A DNA stretch of 64,000 bases from Bryobacterales bacterium. Its GTDB lineage: Bacteria; Acidobacteriota; Terriglobia; Bryobacterales; Bryobacteraceae. The notes under the pieces were generated by a model that saw only the letters and a program-made list of their open reading frames with translations, was not told where the DNA came from and did no database searches. Location of the stretch: positions 437,231-501,230 of the forward strand of contig JADJWL010000005.1 in the NCBI GenBank assembly GCA_016716385.1, given 5' to 3'. The translations under genes and the position numbers were made by a program. Positions 1 through 7,490 of the stretch are shown piece after piece (within the stretch, counting starts at the first letter, position 1; every line of letters begins with the position of its first letter).

Positions 1-538
1 TTGCCGCGTTGCCGGCGGCAAAGAAATCGACGGGCCCCACGTCGTTCTCCGGCGCAGTCCAATCGAATTCGAACGTGGCGGAACCCGTGCCACTGGCTGG
101 ATTGGTGTGAATCACGAACTGGCGTAGCGCGGGCGTACAGGGCTGCTCCAGGAGGGCCGGTCCCGCGCAGATCACCACGGTCTGCGGACTCACCGCTGTC
201 AAAGTTCCCGCGCGCACGGCTCCGTCGCTGGCCAACCGGGCGGTTGCTTGGAAGCCCCAGCGCCGCTGATCGGGATCGGAGACGGTTAAGGCGACCCGTT
301 TCGTCTCGCCAGGGCGGTAGGTCGCACCGTCTGCAAAGGTCAATGTGGCGCTGCCGGGCCCCCCGTTCAGTGGGGTGCCCGAATGGCAACCGACGTCCGC
401 ACACGTAGCTCCATTCCTGTCCGCCGGCGCTCCAGTGTTTCCCGGATCGGGACCAAACTGAAGGGCATACAGCAAGACTGGCACGACGGCAGCGACCGTC
501 GCAGCTTTGGCAATCGTGATTCTACGTATCTGACGCAT
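1..538 (-). CDS. Choice-of-anchor V / Reeler-like secreted protein (partial, C-terminus off the left edge)
   Basis: The frame starts at ATG 538-536 and stays open to base 1, so the C-terminus lies outside the window. Residues 1-25 form an N-terminal signal or anchor (MRQIRRITIAKAATVAAVVP then VLLYA). Residues 46-52 read CADVGCH, followed by SG, the cysteine/His element seen at the head of choice-of-anchor V proteins, where it is usually CxxCHxG. The following beta-rich stretch (TFADGATYRPGE, then the VSDPDQRRWGFQATARL region) is what that domain looks like, and it resembles the Reeler fold. I infer an exported, possibly surface-anchored protein of unknown function. No partner gene is visible upstream because the divergent neighbour is the toxin-antitoxin pair. 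The family call rests on motif memory only. Confidence 0.6.
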   Translation of the reverse strand, partial: MRQIRRITIAKAATVAAVVPVLLYALQFGPDPGNTGAPADRNGATCADVGCHSGTPLNGGPGSATLTFADGATYRPGETKRVALTVSDPDQRRWGFQATARLASDGAVRAGTLTAVSPQTVVICAGPALLEQPCTPALRQFVIHTNPASGTGSATFEFDWTAPENDVGPVDFFAAGNAA

Positions 539-654
539 GACGATCCTCCAATTCCCCCACCCCAACTCGCGGTCTTGACGCGGCTTCCGCCAGCTTCGTT
601 TCAGAAATCTCGATGGCGCGGCCAGCCACCCGGAACGTCGTCACAACCCTGGAT

Positions 655-681
655 GTTATCATCAATGCTGAAGGTGATAAC
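655..681. promoter_or_regulatory. Inverted repeat abutting the antitoxin start, probable TA operator
   Basis: Arms GTTATCATC and GGTGATAAC pair at 8 of 9 positions around a 9-base spacer. The right arm ends one base before the ATG at 682 and contains the only ribosome-binding-like bases (AAGG). Ribbon-helix-helix antitoxins normally repress their own operon from such a site, so autoregulation is the simplest reading. Confidence 0.55.
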
Positions 682-906
682 ATGATCCGCACGCAGATCA
701 GCCTGGACGAGCACGAATATTCTTTGGCGAAGCAGCAAGCGCGCTCGCTCGGTATCTCAGTTGCCGAATTTGTGAGGCGAGCTGTCCGGGAAGCTCTCCC
801 TGCGAGAGGCGAGACGGCCTGGATGAGATTCGCTGGCCTCGTCGAGACCGGAGATCTGCAGTCCAGCCGGTCCGTCGATGAGATTGTCTATGGTCAAAAG
901 GACTGA
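682..906 (+). CDS. Ribbon-helix-helix (CopG/MetJ type) antitoxin
   Basis: This is a 74-residue protein beginning MIRTQISLDEHEYSLAKQQA. The short beta strand (RTQISLD) followed by two helices (EYSLAKQQARSLGISVAEFV and RRAVREAL) is the ribbon-helix-helix DNA-binding fold used by many VapB/CopG antitoxins. I chose ATG 682 rather than the longer upstream frame because the fold begins exactly there and an inverted repeat ends just before it. The C-terminal half (about residues 45-74) should bind the toxin. The gene overlaps the PIN-domain toxin gene by 17 bases, the usual antitoxin-first order. It is expected to repress the pair and to neutralise the toxin. Confidence 0.8.
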   Translation: MIRTQISLDEHEYSLAKQQARSLGISVAEFVRRAVREALPARGETAWMRFAGLVETGDLQSSRSVDEIVYGQKD

Positions 907-1294
907 GTGCTACGTCGACACTTCCGCGTTCATCGCCTTTCTTGACCGATCTGACAGTTACCACGCACTCTTTCGCCGGCTGTTCTCCGCTCCGCCCAGG
1001 CTCATGACCTCGGCGTTGGTGGTCGCCGAAGGACACGGCTGGTTCCTGCGGCGCTATGACCGGAACAGGGCGACTCAGTTTCTTGCCTTCCTCGACGCCC
1101 TGCCTGACCTCTCGATTAAGGGGTTCGACGTTGTGGAACTGGCCAAGGCTAGTGAGGTTGCAAAGAAGTACGCAGACCAGAAGCTCACCTTGGCGGACGC
1201 CCACGGAATCGCCTTGATCCGGGAATCCAGGATCGCTTCCTGCTGGTCGACCGACCGGCATCTCAGTTTAGGCGGCGTGCCACTCGTCATCTGA
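890..1294 (+). CDS. PIN-domain toxin, VapC-like ribonuclease
   Basis: The protein is 134 residues from ATG 890; a second ATG at 878 would add four residues. PIN-domain acidic positions are all visible: D near the start (CYVDTSAFIAF), E in SALVVAEGHGW, D in LTLADAHGIAL and D in SCWSTDRHLSL. These bind the divalent metal used for RNA cleavage in VapC toxins. Length is normal and no lesion is seen, so the toxin looks intact. It overlaps the ribbon-helix-helix antitoxin gene, and the pair is flanked by unrelated genes on the opposite strand, which fits a small mobile or stress module. The RNA target cannot be read from sequence. Confidence 0.82.
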   Translation: MVKRTECYVDTSAFIAFLDRSDSYHALFRRLFSAPPRLMTSALVVAEGHGWFLRRYDRNRATQFLAFLDALPDLSIKGFDVVELAKASEVAKKYADQKLTLADAHGIALIRESRIASCWSTDRHLSLGGVPLVI

Positions 1295-1295
1295 C

Positions 1296-1757
1296 TCAGC
1301 GGTGCGCGATCAACTCGATCTCGACCACGGCGCCATCCAGCGGAATCCCTGAAATGGAAACGGTGGTCCGCACCGGCGGCTCATCCCCGAAGCGGCCGCG
1401 GTAGACCTCGTTCATCGCCTGGTAGTCCTCCAGTTTCGCCAGATACACGTTGCACTTGAGCGCGTTCTTCATCGAACTGCCCGCCACCTCCAGGCACTTC
1501 TCGATCTCGTCGAGCACAAACTTGGTCTGCTCGCGGATGCCGCCGACTTTGTTCGTGCCGTGGCCGCTCACGAAGATGAAATCGCCGTAGGTAATCACCT
1601 CGGAGTACAACGGAGTCGACGCCGGCTTGCCGCGCCGGTAGTGAACGGTCTTCTTCTTGGCCGGTCCCTGCGCCATGGCCGCGGCGGGCGCGGCGACGGC
1701 GGCGGCGAGCATCTTACGGCGTGACTTCGAGTTGGACGGGGCTGGGTTCTGGTTCAT
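1296..1757 (-). CDS. RidA/YjgF/YER057c family protein with twin-arginine-like signal
   Basis: This 153-residue protein matches the RidA family in its C-terminal two thirds: SEVITYGDFIFVSGHG, the helix QTKFVLDEIEKCLEVAGSSM, KCNVYLAKLEDYQAMNEVY, and PPVRTTVSISGIP with the conserved Arg. RidA proteins hydrolyse reactive enamine/imine intermediates or act as related small-ligand trimers, usually in the cytosol. Unusually, the N-terminus (SKSRRKMLAAAVAAPAAAMA) looks like a Tat signal, suggesting export. ATG 1757 keeps the twin arginine and overlaps the end of motB by 44 bases. An alternative ATG at 1712, right after the motB stop, would lose it. Substrate unknown. Confidence 0.75.
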   Translation of the reverse strand: MNQNPAPSNSKSRRKMLAAAVAAPAAAMAQGPAKKKTVHYRRGKPASTPLYSEVITYGDFIFVSGHGTNKVGGIREQTKFVLDEIEKCLEVAGSSMKNALKCNVYLAKLEDYQAMNEVYRGRFGDEPPVRTTVSISGIPLDGAVVEIELIAHR

Positions 1758-2505
1758 CCTGGCTTTCCAGCGTATCAGGCTGGCGCAGGTACTGCACAAT
1801 CACCGACACGCGCCGGTTGTTGGCCGCTTCGGGTGTTTCCTCGTTCCGCAGCCGCTGGTCGGCGAACCCTCGCACTTGCCGGACCTGGTCCTCGCGTAAC
1901 CCCTGCTCCTGCATCAGCCGCCGTGCCGAGTTTGCCCGGTCGGCCGACAATTCCCAGTTGCCGTAGTTGCCGCGGCCCAGGTACGGCCGCGAGTCCGTGT
2001 GTCCCTCCACCACAATCGTGTTCGGCAGGGCTCCCAATTGCCGGGCCAGCAATTCCAATAGCGCGATACCCGGTCCGCTCGGCTGTGCATTGCCACTCTC
2101 GAAGAACATTCCCCGCTCCGTCTCGATCAACTCGATGCGCAGCCCCTCGCCCGTCACCGTCATTTCGATCTGGTCGCGGATGGAGTCCAGTTGCGGAGCC
2201 TTCTTCAAAGCTTCCGAGATCATCTCCTTCAGCATGTCCATGTTGTCTTCGGACACCGACACGGCCTCACCCGCGCCGGCCATCGTCGATCCCACCTGCT
2301 TGCCCTTGCCCGACGGGTCGGTGAAGTATCCCCCGACCGCCTTCTGGACCTTCTGGCTGCTCGACAACAGCCATAGAACGATGAACAGCGCCATCATCGC
2401 CGTGACGAAGTCCGCATACGCCACCTTCCACGCCCCGCCATGATGCGCCGCGTGGTGTTTGTTCTTGCGAACAATAATGATCGGCTGCGAGTCCAGATCC
2501 GCCAT
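1714..2505 (-). CDS. motB: Flagellar motor stator protein MotB
   Basis: The protein is 263 residues from ATG 2505; the upstream 29 codons in frame are low-complexity arginine and are ignored. It has the MotB layout: a short basic cytoplasmic tail, one membrane span at about residues 29-48 (VAYADFVTAMMALFIVLWLL) with the proton-binding Asp at residue 32, a plug/linker region, and a C-terminal OmpA-like peptidoglycan-binding domain (VVEGHTDSRPY, then ELSADRANSARRL). With MotA it forms the proton-driven stator anchored in the cell wall. It follows motA by 4 bases, as in most genomes. No other flagellar genes lie in the window. Confidence 0.93.
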   Translation of the reverse strand: MADLDSQPIIIVRKNKHHAAHHGGAWKVAYADFVTAMMALFIVLWLLSSSQKVQKAVGGYFTDPSGKGKQVGSTMAGAGEAVSVSEDNMDMLKEMISEALKKAPQLDSIRDQIEMTVTGEGLRIELIETERGMFFESGNAQPSGPGIALLELLARQLGALPNTIVVEGHTDSRPYLGRGNYGNWELSADRANSARRLMQEQGLREDQVRQVRGFADQRLRNEETPEAANNRRVSVIVQYLRQPDTLESQDEPEPSPVQLEVTP

Positions 2506-2509
2506 CGTC

Positions 2510-3364
2510 CTACCCGCCCTTCTTGAAGGACTCCTCCATCTCCTTGAACGACGGCCGCACCTTCGCCGGAATCGCGCGCCGGGCAAACTCAAGCGCCAGC
2601 AGCGGCGCCGCCCCGCGCACGAACGAGATCAGAGCCATGCGCAGGAACTGGTAGTAACGCGTCTCGTCCTCGTTCAGCTTGCCAAGATTAGCCGCTATCG
2701 GTCCGAAGAACCCGTAGCAGAGTAGGATTCCCAGGAACGTCCCGACCAGCGCCGCCGCCACGTGAGCCCCGATCTCCTCCGGCGGACCGCCCAGCGACCC
2801 CATCGTGATGACAACGCCCAGAACGGCCGCCACGATCCCCAGACCCGGCAGTGCATCCGCCATTTGGGACAGGGCGAGCACCGGTTCCCCGGTCTCCTGA
2901 TGGTGCACCTCCATATCGAGTTCCATCATCTGGTCGAGTTCGAACGCGCCCACGCCCCCGGTAATCGACATTCGCAGTGTGTCGCAGACGAAGTGGACCG
3001 AGTGCTTATCTTTCAGGAACTTCGGATACTTCGAGAAGACGGCGCTCTTGTCCGGTTCTTCCACGTCGGCCTCCAGCTTCGCCATGCCCCCCTTGCGCGC
3101 TGTCTGAAACAGCTCGTTGAGCATCTTCAGGTTCTCCAGGTAATGCGCCTTCGTGAAATGGTTGGCGGCGAAGATCCGGAACGTGCCGATGAAGATCTGC
3201 TTGACCGTGGGCAATGGATTGGCGATGAACAGAGTGCCAAACGCCGCTCCCCCGATAATCACAAGCTCGGCCGGCTGGAATAAGACTCGAAGATTTCCGT
3301 GTGCCATCAGGTACCCGCCGATGACGGCTCCAAGGACAATCAGAATTCCCACTATCGGAAGCAT
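2510..3364 (-). CDS. motA: Flagellar motor stator protein MotA
   Basis: This 284-residue integral membrane protein has four membrane spans, at about residues 1-22, 32-50, 168-190 and 200-222. The conserved proline segments of MotA are present (DALPGLGIVAAVLGVV in span 3 and GTFLGILLCYGFFGPIA in span 4), and the large cytoplasmic loop between spans 2 and 3 carries the charged residues that contact the rotor. It works as a multimer around MotB to conduct protons and generate torque. It heads a two-gene motAB unit, with the RidA gene overlapping downstream. Start and length are typical of the family. Confidence 0.93.
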   Translation of the reverse strand: MLPIVGILIVLGAVIGGYLMAHGNLRVLFQPAELVIIGGAAFGTLFIANPLPTVKQIFIGTFRIFAANHFTKAHYLENLKMLNELFQTARKGGMAKLEADVEEPDKSAVFSKYPKFLKDKHSVHFVCDTLRMSITGGVGAFELDQMMELDMEVHHQETGEPVLALSQMADALPGLGIVAAVLGVVITMGSLGGPPEEIGAHVAAALVGTFLGILLCYGFFGPIAANLGKLNEDETRYYQFLRMALISFVRGAAPLLALEFARRAIPAKVRPSFKEMEESFKKGG

Positions 3365-3454
3365 ATGTGCAAAAGGGGACTGCCCCTGCTGATTCTATCG
3401 GCGGGGCAACAGGAAGTGCTGTAGGGCATCGGTCGCATGCTAGGTTGAGAGGAC

Positions 3455-4858
3455 ATGCCCATTCGCTCGTCCCTTTGCCTGATGACCTCACTGGTCCGGG
3501 AACGCGCCATCTCCCCCGTCGAACTCCTGAACGCCCATCTGCGCCAGATCGCCCGCCTGAACCCCACCTTGAACGCCTTCGTCCGCCTCGACGAACAGCG
3601 CGCGCTGGACGCCGCCCGGCGCGCCGAACAGGCCGTAATGCGCGGCGATGCCATGGGGTTGCTGCATGGGGTCCCGGTCACCGTCAAGGACAGCTTCGAC
3701 TGGGCCGGCGAGCCGACCCTCTGCGGCAGCCGCTTCCGCTCCGGACACCGCGCCGCGCACGACGCGACCGCCGTTGCCCGCCTGCGCGAAGCCGGCGCCA
3801 TCCTGCTCGGCAAGACCAACTGCCCCGAGTTCCTCGCCAACTACGAGACCGACAACCACTTCACCGGGCGCACCAACAATCCCTGGGACCTCGAACGCAC
3901 CCCCGGAGGCTCCAGCGGCGGCGAAAGCGCATTGATCGCCGCACTTTGCTCGGCCGGCGGCATCGGCAGCGACGGCGGCGGCTCCGTGCGCGTTCCGGCC
4001 CACTGCTGCGGCATCGCCGCCCTCAAGCCGACCCCGGGGCGTGTCTCGGCCGCCGGCCATTTCCCTGCCATCGGCCACCCCGGCGGGCTGCTTGGCGTCG
4101 CCGGACCGATGGCGCGCACGGCCGAAGATGTCCGCCTGCTGTTCGCCGCCCTCGCCGGCTACGACTCCCAGGACCCGTTCTCCGCCCCCGTCCCGCTCCG
4201 CGCGCCCGACTGGGACGGGATGCGCGTCGGCCTCGTGCCCGACTGGTACGGAGTGCCGGTCGAGGCCGGCGTCAGCCATGCCCTCCACGCAGCGGCGCGC
4301 CTGCTGGGCGAAATCGGCATCCCGGTCGATCCGTTCGAGCCGCCGGGCCTCGAGCGCGCGACGGCGAGCTGGTTCTTCTTCTTCTCGCGCCTGCCCGCGC
4401 CCGCGCTCAGGAAGCTGGTCGGCGAGCAGCCTGGTACCGCCCATTGGACCGGCGTCGAACTGCTGGAACTGGCCGAGCGCGAATCCGCGCCCACTGCCGA
4501 AGACATGCTGCACCAGTTCGCCGTCCGCGACCGGATGCGCGCCGCTCTGTTGCGCGCCATGGAATCCTGCCCGGTTCTGCTGCTGCCTGCCTGCGGCGTC
4601 ATGCCGTGGCGGCACCGCCAGCGCGAATGGACCATCGGAGACCGCACCATCGGCCTGCTCGAAGCGATGGCGCCCGTCACCCCGGTGAACCTGCTCGGTC
4701 TGCCCGCCGTGACCGTCCCCGTCACCGTAGTGGACGGCTTGCCCGCCGGAGTCCAGTTCGTCGGCCGTCCCTACGACGAAGAACTGCTGCTCGAACTGGC
4801 CGTCCGCTTCGAGGAGGCCCGCGGCCCGTTTCCCGCGCCGCCCTCGGCCCTGGCGTAG
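3455..4858 (+). CDS. Amidase signature family hydrolase
   Basis: This 467-residue enzyme carries the amidase signature. The catalytic triad can be read directly: Lys78 in HGVPVTVKDSF, the cis-Ser in TPGGSSGGES (153/154), and the nucleophile Ser177 in GSDGGGSVRVPA. Family members hydrolyse carboxylic amides; GatA of the tRNA amidotransferase is one branch, but no gatC or gatB is nearby, so a stand-alone amidase is more likely. No signal peptide is evident. The gene is monocistronic, divergent from motAB across a 90-base gap, and its last 88 bases overlap the convergent prmA gene. Substrate unknown. Confidence 0.85.
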   Translation: MPIRSSLCLMTSLVRERAISPVELLNAHLRQIARLNPTLNAFVRLDEQRALDAARRAEQAVMRGDAMGLLHGVPVTVKDSFDWAGEPTLCGSRFRSGHRAAHDATAVARLREAGAILLGKTNCPEFLANYETDNHFTGRTNNPWDLERTPGGSSGGESALIAALCSAGGIGSDGGGSVRVPAHCCGIAALKPTPGRVSAAGHFPAIGHPGGLLGVAGPMARTAEDVRLLFAALAGYDSQDPFSAPVPLRAPDWDGMRVGLVPDWYGVPVEAGVSHALHAAARLLGEIGIPVDPFEPPGLERATASWFFFFSRLPAPALRKLVGEQPGTAHWTGVELLELAERESAPTAEDMLHQFAVRDRMRAALLRAMESCPVLLLPACGVMPWRHRQREWTIGDRTIGLLEAMAPVTPVNLLGLPAVTVPVTVVDGLPAGVQFVGRPYDEELLLELAVRFEEARGPFPAPPSALA

Positions 4859-5610
4859 ACCAGCAGCACCCAGCCGCGCTTCTCCCGGCGGTCCACAATC
4901 ACGCCTCCGGCCGCAACGATGGCTTCGCGCATCCCGCCCTCCTCGTGCGTTTCGAACCCCGACACGAGCGCCACGCCACCCTCCGCCAGGCACCGCAAGG
5001 ATTCGGCCGCCACACCCGCCGCAGCCACGCCCCCGATGTTTGACACCGCGACATCCGCCGAGCCGCCGCGCAGCCCATCCGCGCTTCCGCAAAAAAGCAG
5101 TGCCGCCGTCCGCCGGGCGCGCGCGATCCGGACCGCCTCCATGTCCGTATCGCAGGCAACAACCACGCGCGCCCCGAGCAGCGCCGCCCCCTGCGACAGG
5201 ATGCCCGATCCCACGCCGATATCCGCCACCCGCGCGCCGGCACGCACATAGCACTCCAGCGCCTCCAGACAAAGCTGCGTTGCTTCATGCCAGCCGGAGC
5301 CGCAGGCGAGCCCCGGATGCATCTCCAGCCGCATCCGGCCCTCCGGCGTGGGCTCTTCACACCATTCCGGCGCCAGGTAGAACCGCTCGCCGACCGCCAG
5401 CGGCGCCCAGCAATCGCGCGACACCTGCACCCAGTCGCGCGCTGGATCGTGATAGGCCGGTATGCCGAACTGCCGGGCCTCTTCTTCCCGCTCGAAGAAC
5501 GCTTCCACCGTCGCGTCCTTCTCGACGATTCCCGCGCAGCCCCGGTCCCACAGTTCCGCCACCAGCGCCTCGCGCTCCTCGGCCGGGGCGGCAATCTCAA
5601 CGGACCACAT
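4771..5610 (-). CDS. prmA: Ribosomal protein L11 methyltransferase-like protein (PrmA family)
   Basis: The protein has 279 residues. Its N-terminal part (about 1-100) is the small PrmA substrate-recognition domain. The C-terminal part is a class I SAM methyltransferase: HPGLACGSGWHEATQLCLEA precedes VADIGVGSGILSQGAALLGA (SAM motif I) and SNIGG replaces the family's usual NI(L/V) catalytic motif. The expected role is trimethylation of ribosomal protein L11. It begins at the selA stop (TGATG overlap), so the two are co-transcribed. The C-terminus ends in an odd serine run (SSKRTASSSSSSSS), encoded entirely within the overlap with the convergent amidase gene and therefore probably a read-out of the amidase's Glu/Leu-rich codons. 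Confidence 0.8.
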   Translation of the reverse strand: MWSVEIAAPAEEREALVAELWDRGCAGIVEKDATVEAFFEREEEARQFGIPAYHDPARDWVQVSRDCWAPLAVGERFYLAPEWCEEPTPEGRMRLEMHPGLACGSGWHEATQLCLEALECYVRAGARVADIGVGSGILSQGAALLGARVVVACDTDMEAVRIARARRTAALLFCGSADGLRGGSADVAVSNIGGVAAAGVAAESLRCLAEGGVALVSGFETHEEGGMREAIVAAGGVIVDRREKRGWVLLVYARAEGGAGNGPRASSKRTASSSSSSSS

Positions 5611-6938
5611 CAGCGGGAGCAGGCGCTCCGCAACGCCGCCGCCAGCGCCTCTTCCTCCCCGGCAAACACCGTCCGCAGATCGATCAGGATGCGGTCATCG
5701 GCGATCCGCGCGATCACCGGCGGATCCCCCGCGCGCAGCTTCGCTTCGGCCGCGCTGGCGGACCTCGCATCGATCTCGATCAGCCACGTCGGGATCGCCT
5801 GCTCCGGGGTCGCGCCGCCGCCAATCACCGACTCGCCTTCCACCAGGCGCGCCGTGCAGCCCTCGAGGCGGGGCAGCAGCGCCTCTGCGCGCGTCCGGAT
5901 CGCGGCCGCGTCCTGCCGGATCAGCCGCAGCGCGGGAATTTCGTCCCACCGCTCGAACAGCAGCGCCCGCAGCGTCGCCGCCAGGGAGTGCGTGATCAGC
6001 TTATCGATGCGCAGCGCCCGGAACATCGGATTGCGACGCAGTCTCTGCACCAGATCGGCGCGCCCGGCGACGATGCCGGCTTGCGGTCCGCCCAGCAGCT
6101 TATCGCCGCTGAAGCTGACCAGGTCGATGCCCGCGGCCAGGCTGTCGCCCGCGACCGGCTCGTCGATCCCGAATGGCCGCAGGTCCACCAGGCAGCCGCT
6201 GCCGAGGTCCTCGTACACCGGGATCCCGTGCTCGCGCCCCAGCGCCGCCAGGTCCGCGGGCGAAGGCCGCGCGGTGAACCCCGTGACGCGGAAGTTGCTG
6301 GGATGCACGCGCAGCAGCAGGCGTGTGCGCTCGTTGATGGCGGCGCGGTAGTCGTCGGGATGGGTGCGGTTCGTGGTCCCGACCTCGCGCAGAATCGCGC
6401 CGGAGCGTTGCATGATGTCCGGGATGCGAAATCCGTCGCCGATCTCAATCAGCTCGCCGCGCGAGACAATCACCTCGTAGCCCGCCGCCAGTTCGTGCAG
6501 GGCGAGGAATACGGCCGCCGCGTTATTGTTGACAGCGATCCCTGGCGCGCCCAGGACGCGTTCCAGGAGCCCGTCGAGGTGCGTGTCGCGTTTGCCGCGT
6601 TTGCCGAGTTCCAGGTTGTATTCGAGGTTGCTGTATCCTTCCAACGACATGCCCGGTCCAAGCGGCGCTCGTCCCAGGTTCGTGTGCAAGACGACTCCGG
6701 TGGCATTGATGACCGGGCGTAACGACGCCGTGTCAAGTCTCTCCAGAGTCTGGAGCACTTCGGAAGACACATCCCCGGTTGGTGCCAGACCTCGCCGGAC
6801 CAGCTCGCGGCGCCGTTCCAGGACCCGCCGGATTTCGCCGGCCACGAGCTTGCGCGGGTATCCGGGACAGCGCCCGGAAAGGCTGCGGGCAACCTCGTCG
6901 ACCGAGGGGAGTTGGCGCAGTGCATCCGCGGCATCCAC
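5610..6938 (-). CDS. selA: L-seryl-tRNA(Sec) selenium transferase SelA
   Basis: This 442-residue PLP enzyme converts Ser-tRNA(Sec) to Sec-tRNA(Sec) using selenophosphate. The N-terminal helical domain (about 1-70) is followed by the type I aminotransferase-like core. Diagnostic motifs are NATGVVLHTNLGRAPL (79-93), NNNAAAVFLAL (137-147), the EVGTTNRTHPDDY segment, and the PLP lysine at residue 280 in SFSGDKLLGGPQAGI. Length and motifs are fully typical. prmA follows immediately. The gene implies that this organism makes selenocysteine, yet selB, selC and selD are not in the window. It starts 54 bases from the divergent tRNA-Pro gene. Confidence 0.93.
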   Translation of the reverse strand: MDAADALRQLPSVDEVARSLSGRCPGYPRKLVAGEIRRVLERRRELVRRGLAPTGDVSSEVLQTLERLDTASLRPVINATGVVLHTNLGRAPLGPGMSLEGYSNLEYNLELGKRGKRDTHLDGLLERVLGAPGIAVNNNAAAVFLALHELAAGYEVIVSRGELIEIGDGFRIPDIMQRSGAILREVGTTNRTHPDDYRAAINERTRLLLRVHPSNFRVTGFTARPSPADLAALGREHGIPVYEDLGSGCLVDLRPFGIDEPVAGDSLAAGIDLVSFSGDKLLGGPQAGIVAGRADLVQRLRRNPMFRALRIDKLITHSLAATLRALLFERWDEIPALRLIRQDAAAIRTRAEALLPRLEGCTARLVEGESVIGGGATPEQAIPTWLIEIDARSASAAEAKLRAGDPPVIARIADDRILIDLRTVFAGEEEALAAALRSACSR

Positions 6939-6992
6939 TTGACGATGGTAAACCAGTCGCCGGGATGCCGGTATGGTAAACTACGGAAGACT

Positions 6993-7069
6993 CGGGGCGT
7001 GGCTCAGCCTGGTAGAGCGCCTGGTTCGGGACCAGGAGGCCGGAGGTTCGAATCCTCTCGCCCCGACCA
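6993..7069 (+). tRNA. tRNA-Pro (anticodon CGG)
   Basis: The 77 bases fold as a canonical cloverleaf: acceptor stem CGGGGCG/CGCCCCG, D stem GCTC/GAGC, anticodon stem CCTGG/CCAGG with loop TTCGGGA, variable loop AGGCC, and T stem GGAGG/CCTCT (one G-U) with loop TTCGAAT. The loop gives anticodon CGG, reading the proline codon CCG, which is abundant in this GC-rich genome. The 3' CCA is encoded (7067-7069). No integrase or att-like repeat is evident beside it. Confidence 0.95.
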
Positions 7070-7490
7070 TCTCTCGGCTCTAGGCTTTGCGCCAATTCCG
7101 GGGGAAACCCCCACCCCAGACCTTTCTAAGAACATAGCACCCGCACCCGCTGGCACGATGCTGTAGCCGTCGGCTCTCTCGATGCTCGTGACCGGGTTGG
7201 CGCGAAACCTTGACCGCCGTGTCAGGCCGTTCGAACCGGTGGCAGTCCCGGTACGAGGCGGAGTCCCGGATCGACGGAAGAGACAAGGGAACCCTTGTTT
7301 TGCCCGGCGAATGTCGTGCCCGCCGAACTCCGTCAGGAAGATGACCGTAGCAGGCATCAGGACGTTGCCCGATGTGGCGATGAAGAAACCGATTGCCAAG
7401 GTCGCCAAGGTGGCGTAGTCTATGAAAGCCGAGGGTCGCTGACGCTCTCAGCGGCGATCCGGGCAATCTCGTCCAGGTCAGGAGCGGGAA
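7070..7490. other. 421-base stretch without a recognisable gene
   Basis: The region lies between tRNA-Pro and the FadL-like gene. Open frames run through it on both strands but match nothing I recognise, and the longest minus frame reads into the antisense of the tRNA. The last bases (AGGAG at 7480-7484) look like the ribosome-binding site of the next gene. It may hold the promoter of the four-gene block downstream. Confidence 0.5.

Noticed and set aside
3488..5272. Long frames opposite and alongside the amidase gene (594 and 558 codons)
   Set aside because: Low-complexity Arg/Gly-rich translations with no domain signature; the amidase triad is clear in the other frame.
6939..6977. Possible tRNA-Pro promoter (TTGACG plus TATGGT)
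   Set aside because: The spacing is 27 bases, too long for a sigma-70 promoter, and the TTGACG overlaps the selA start region.
7004..7408. Minus-strand open frame of 134 codons ending in GREDSNLRPPGPEPGALPG
   Set aside because: Its end is the antisense translation of tRNA-Pro, a well-known spurious protein signature; the rest matches nothing.
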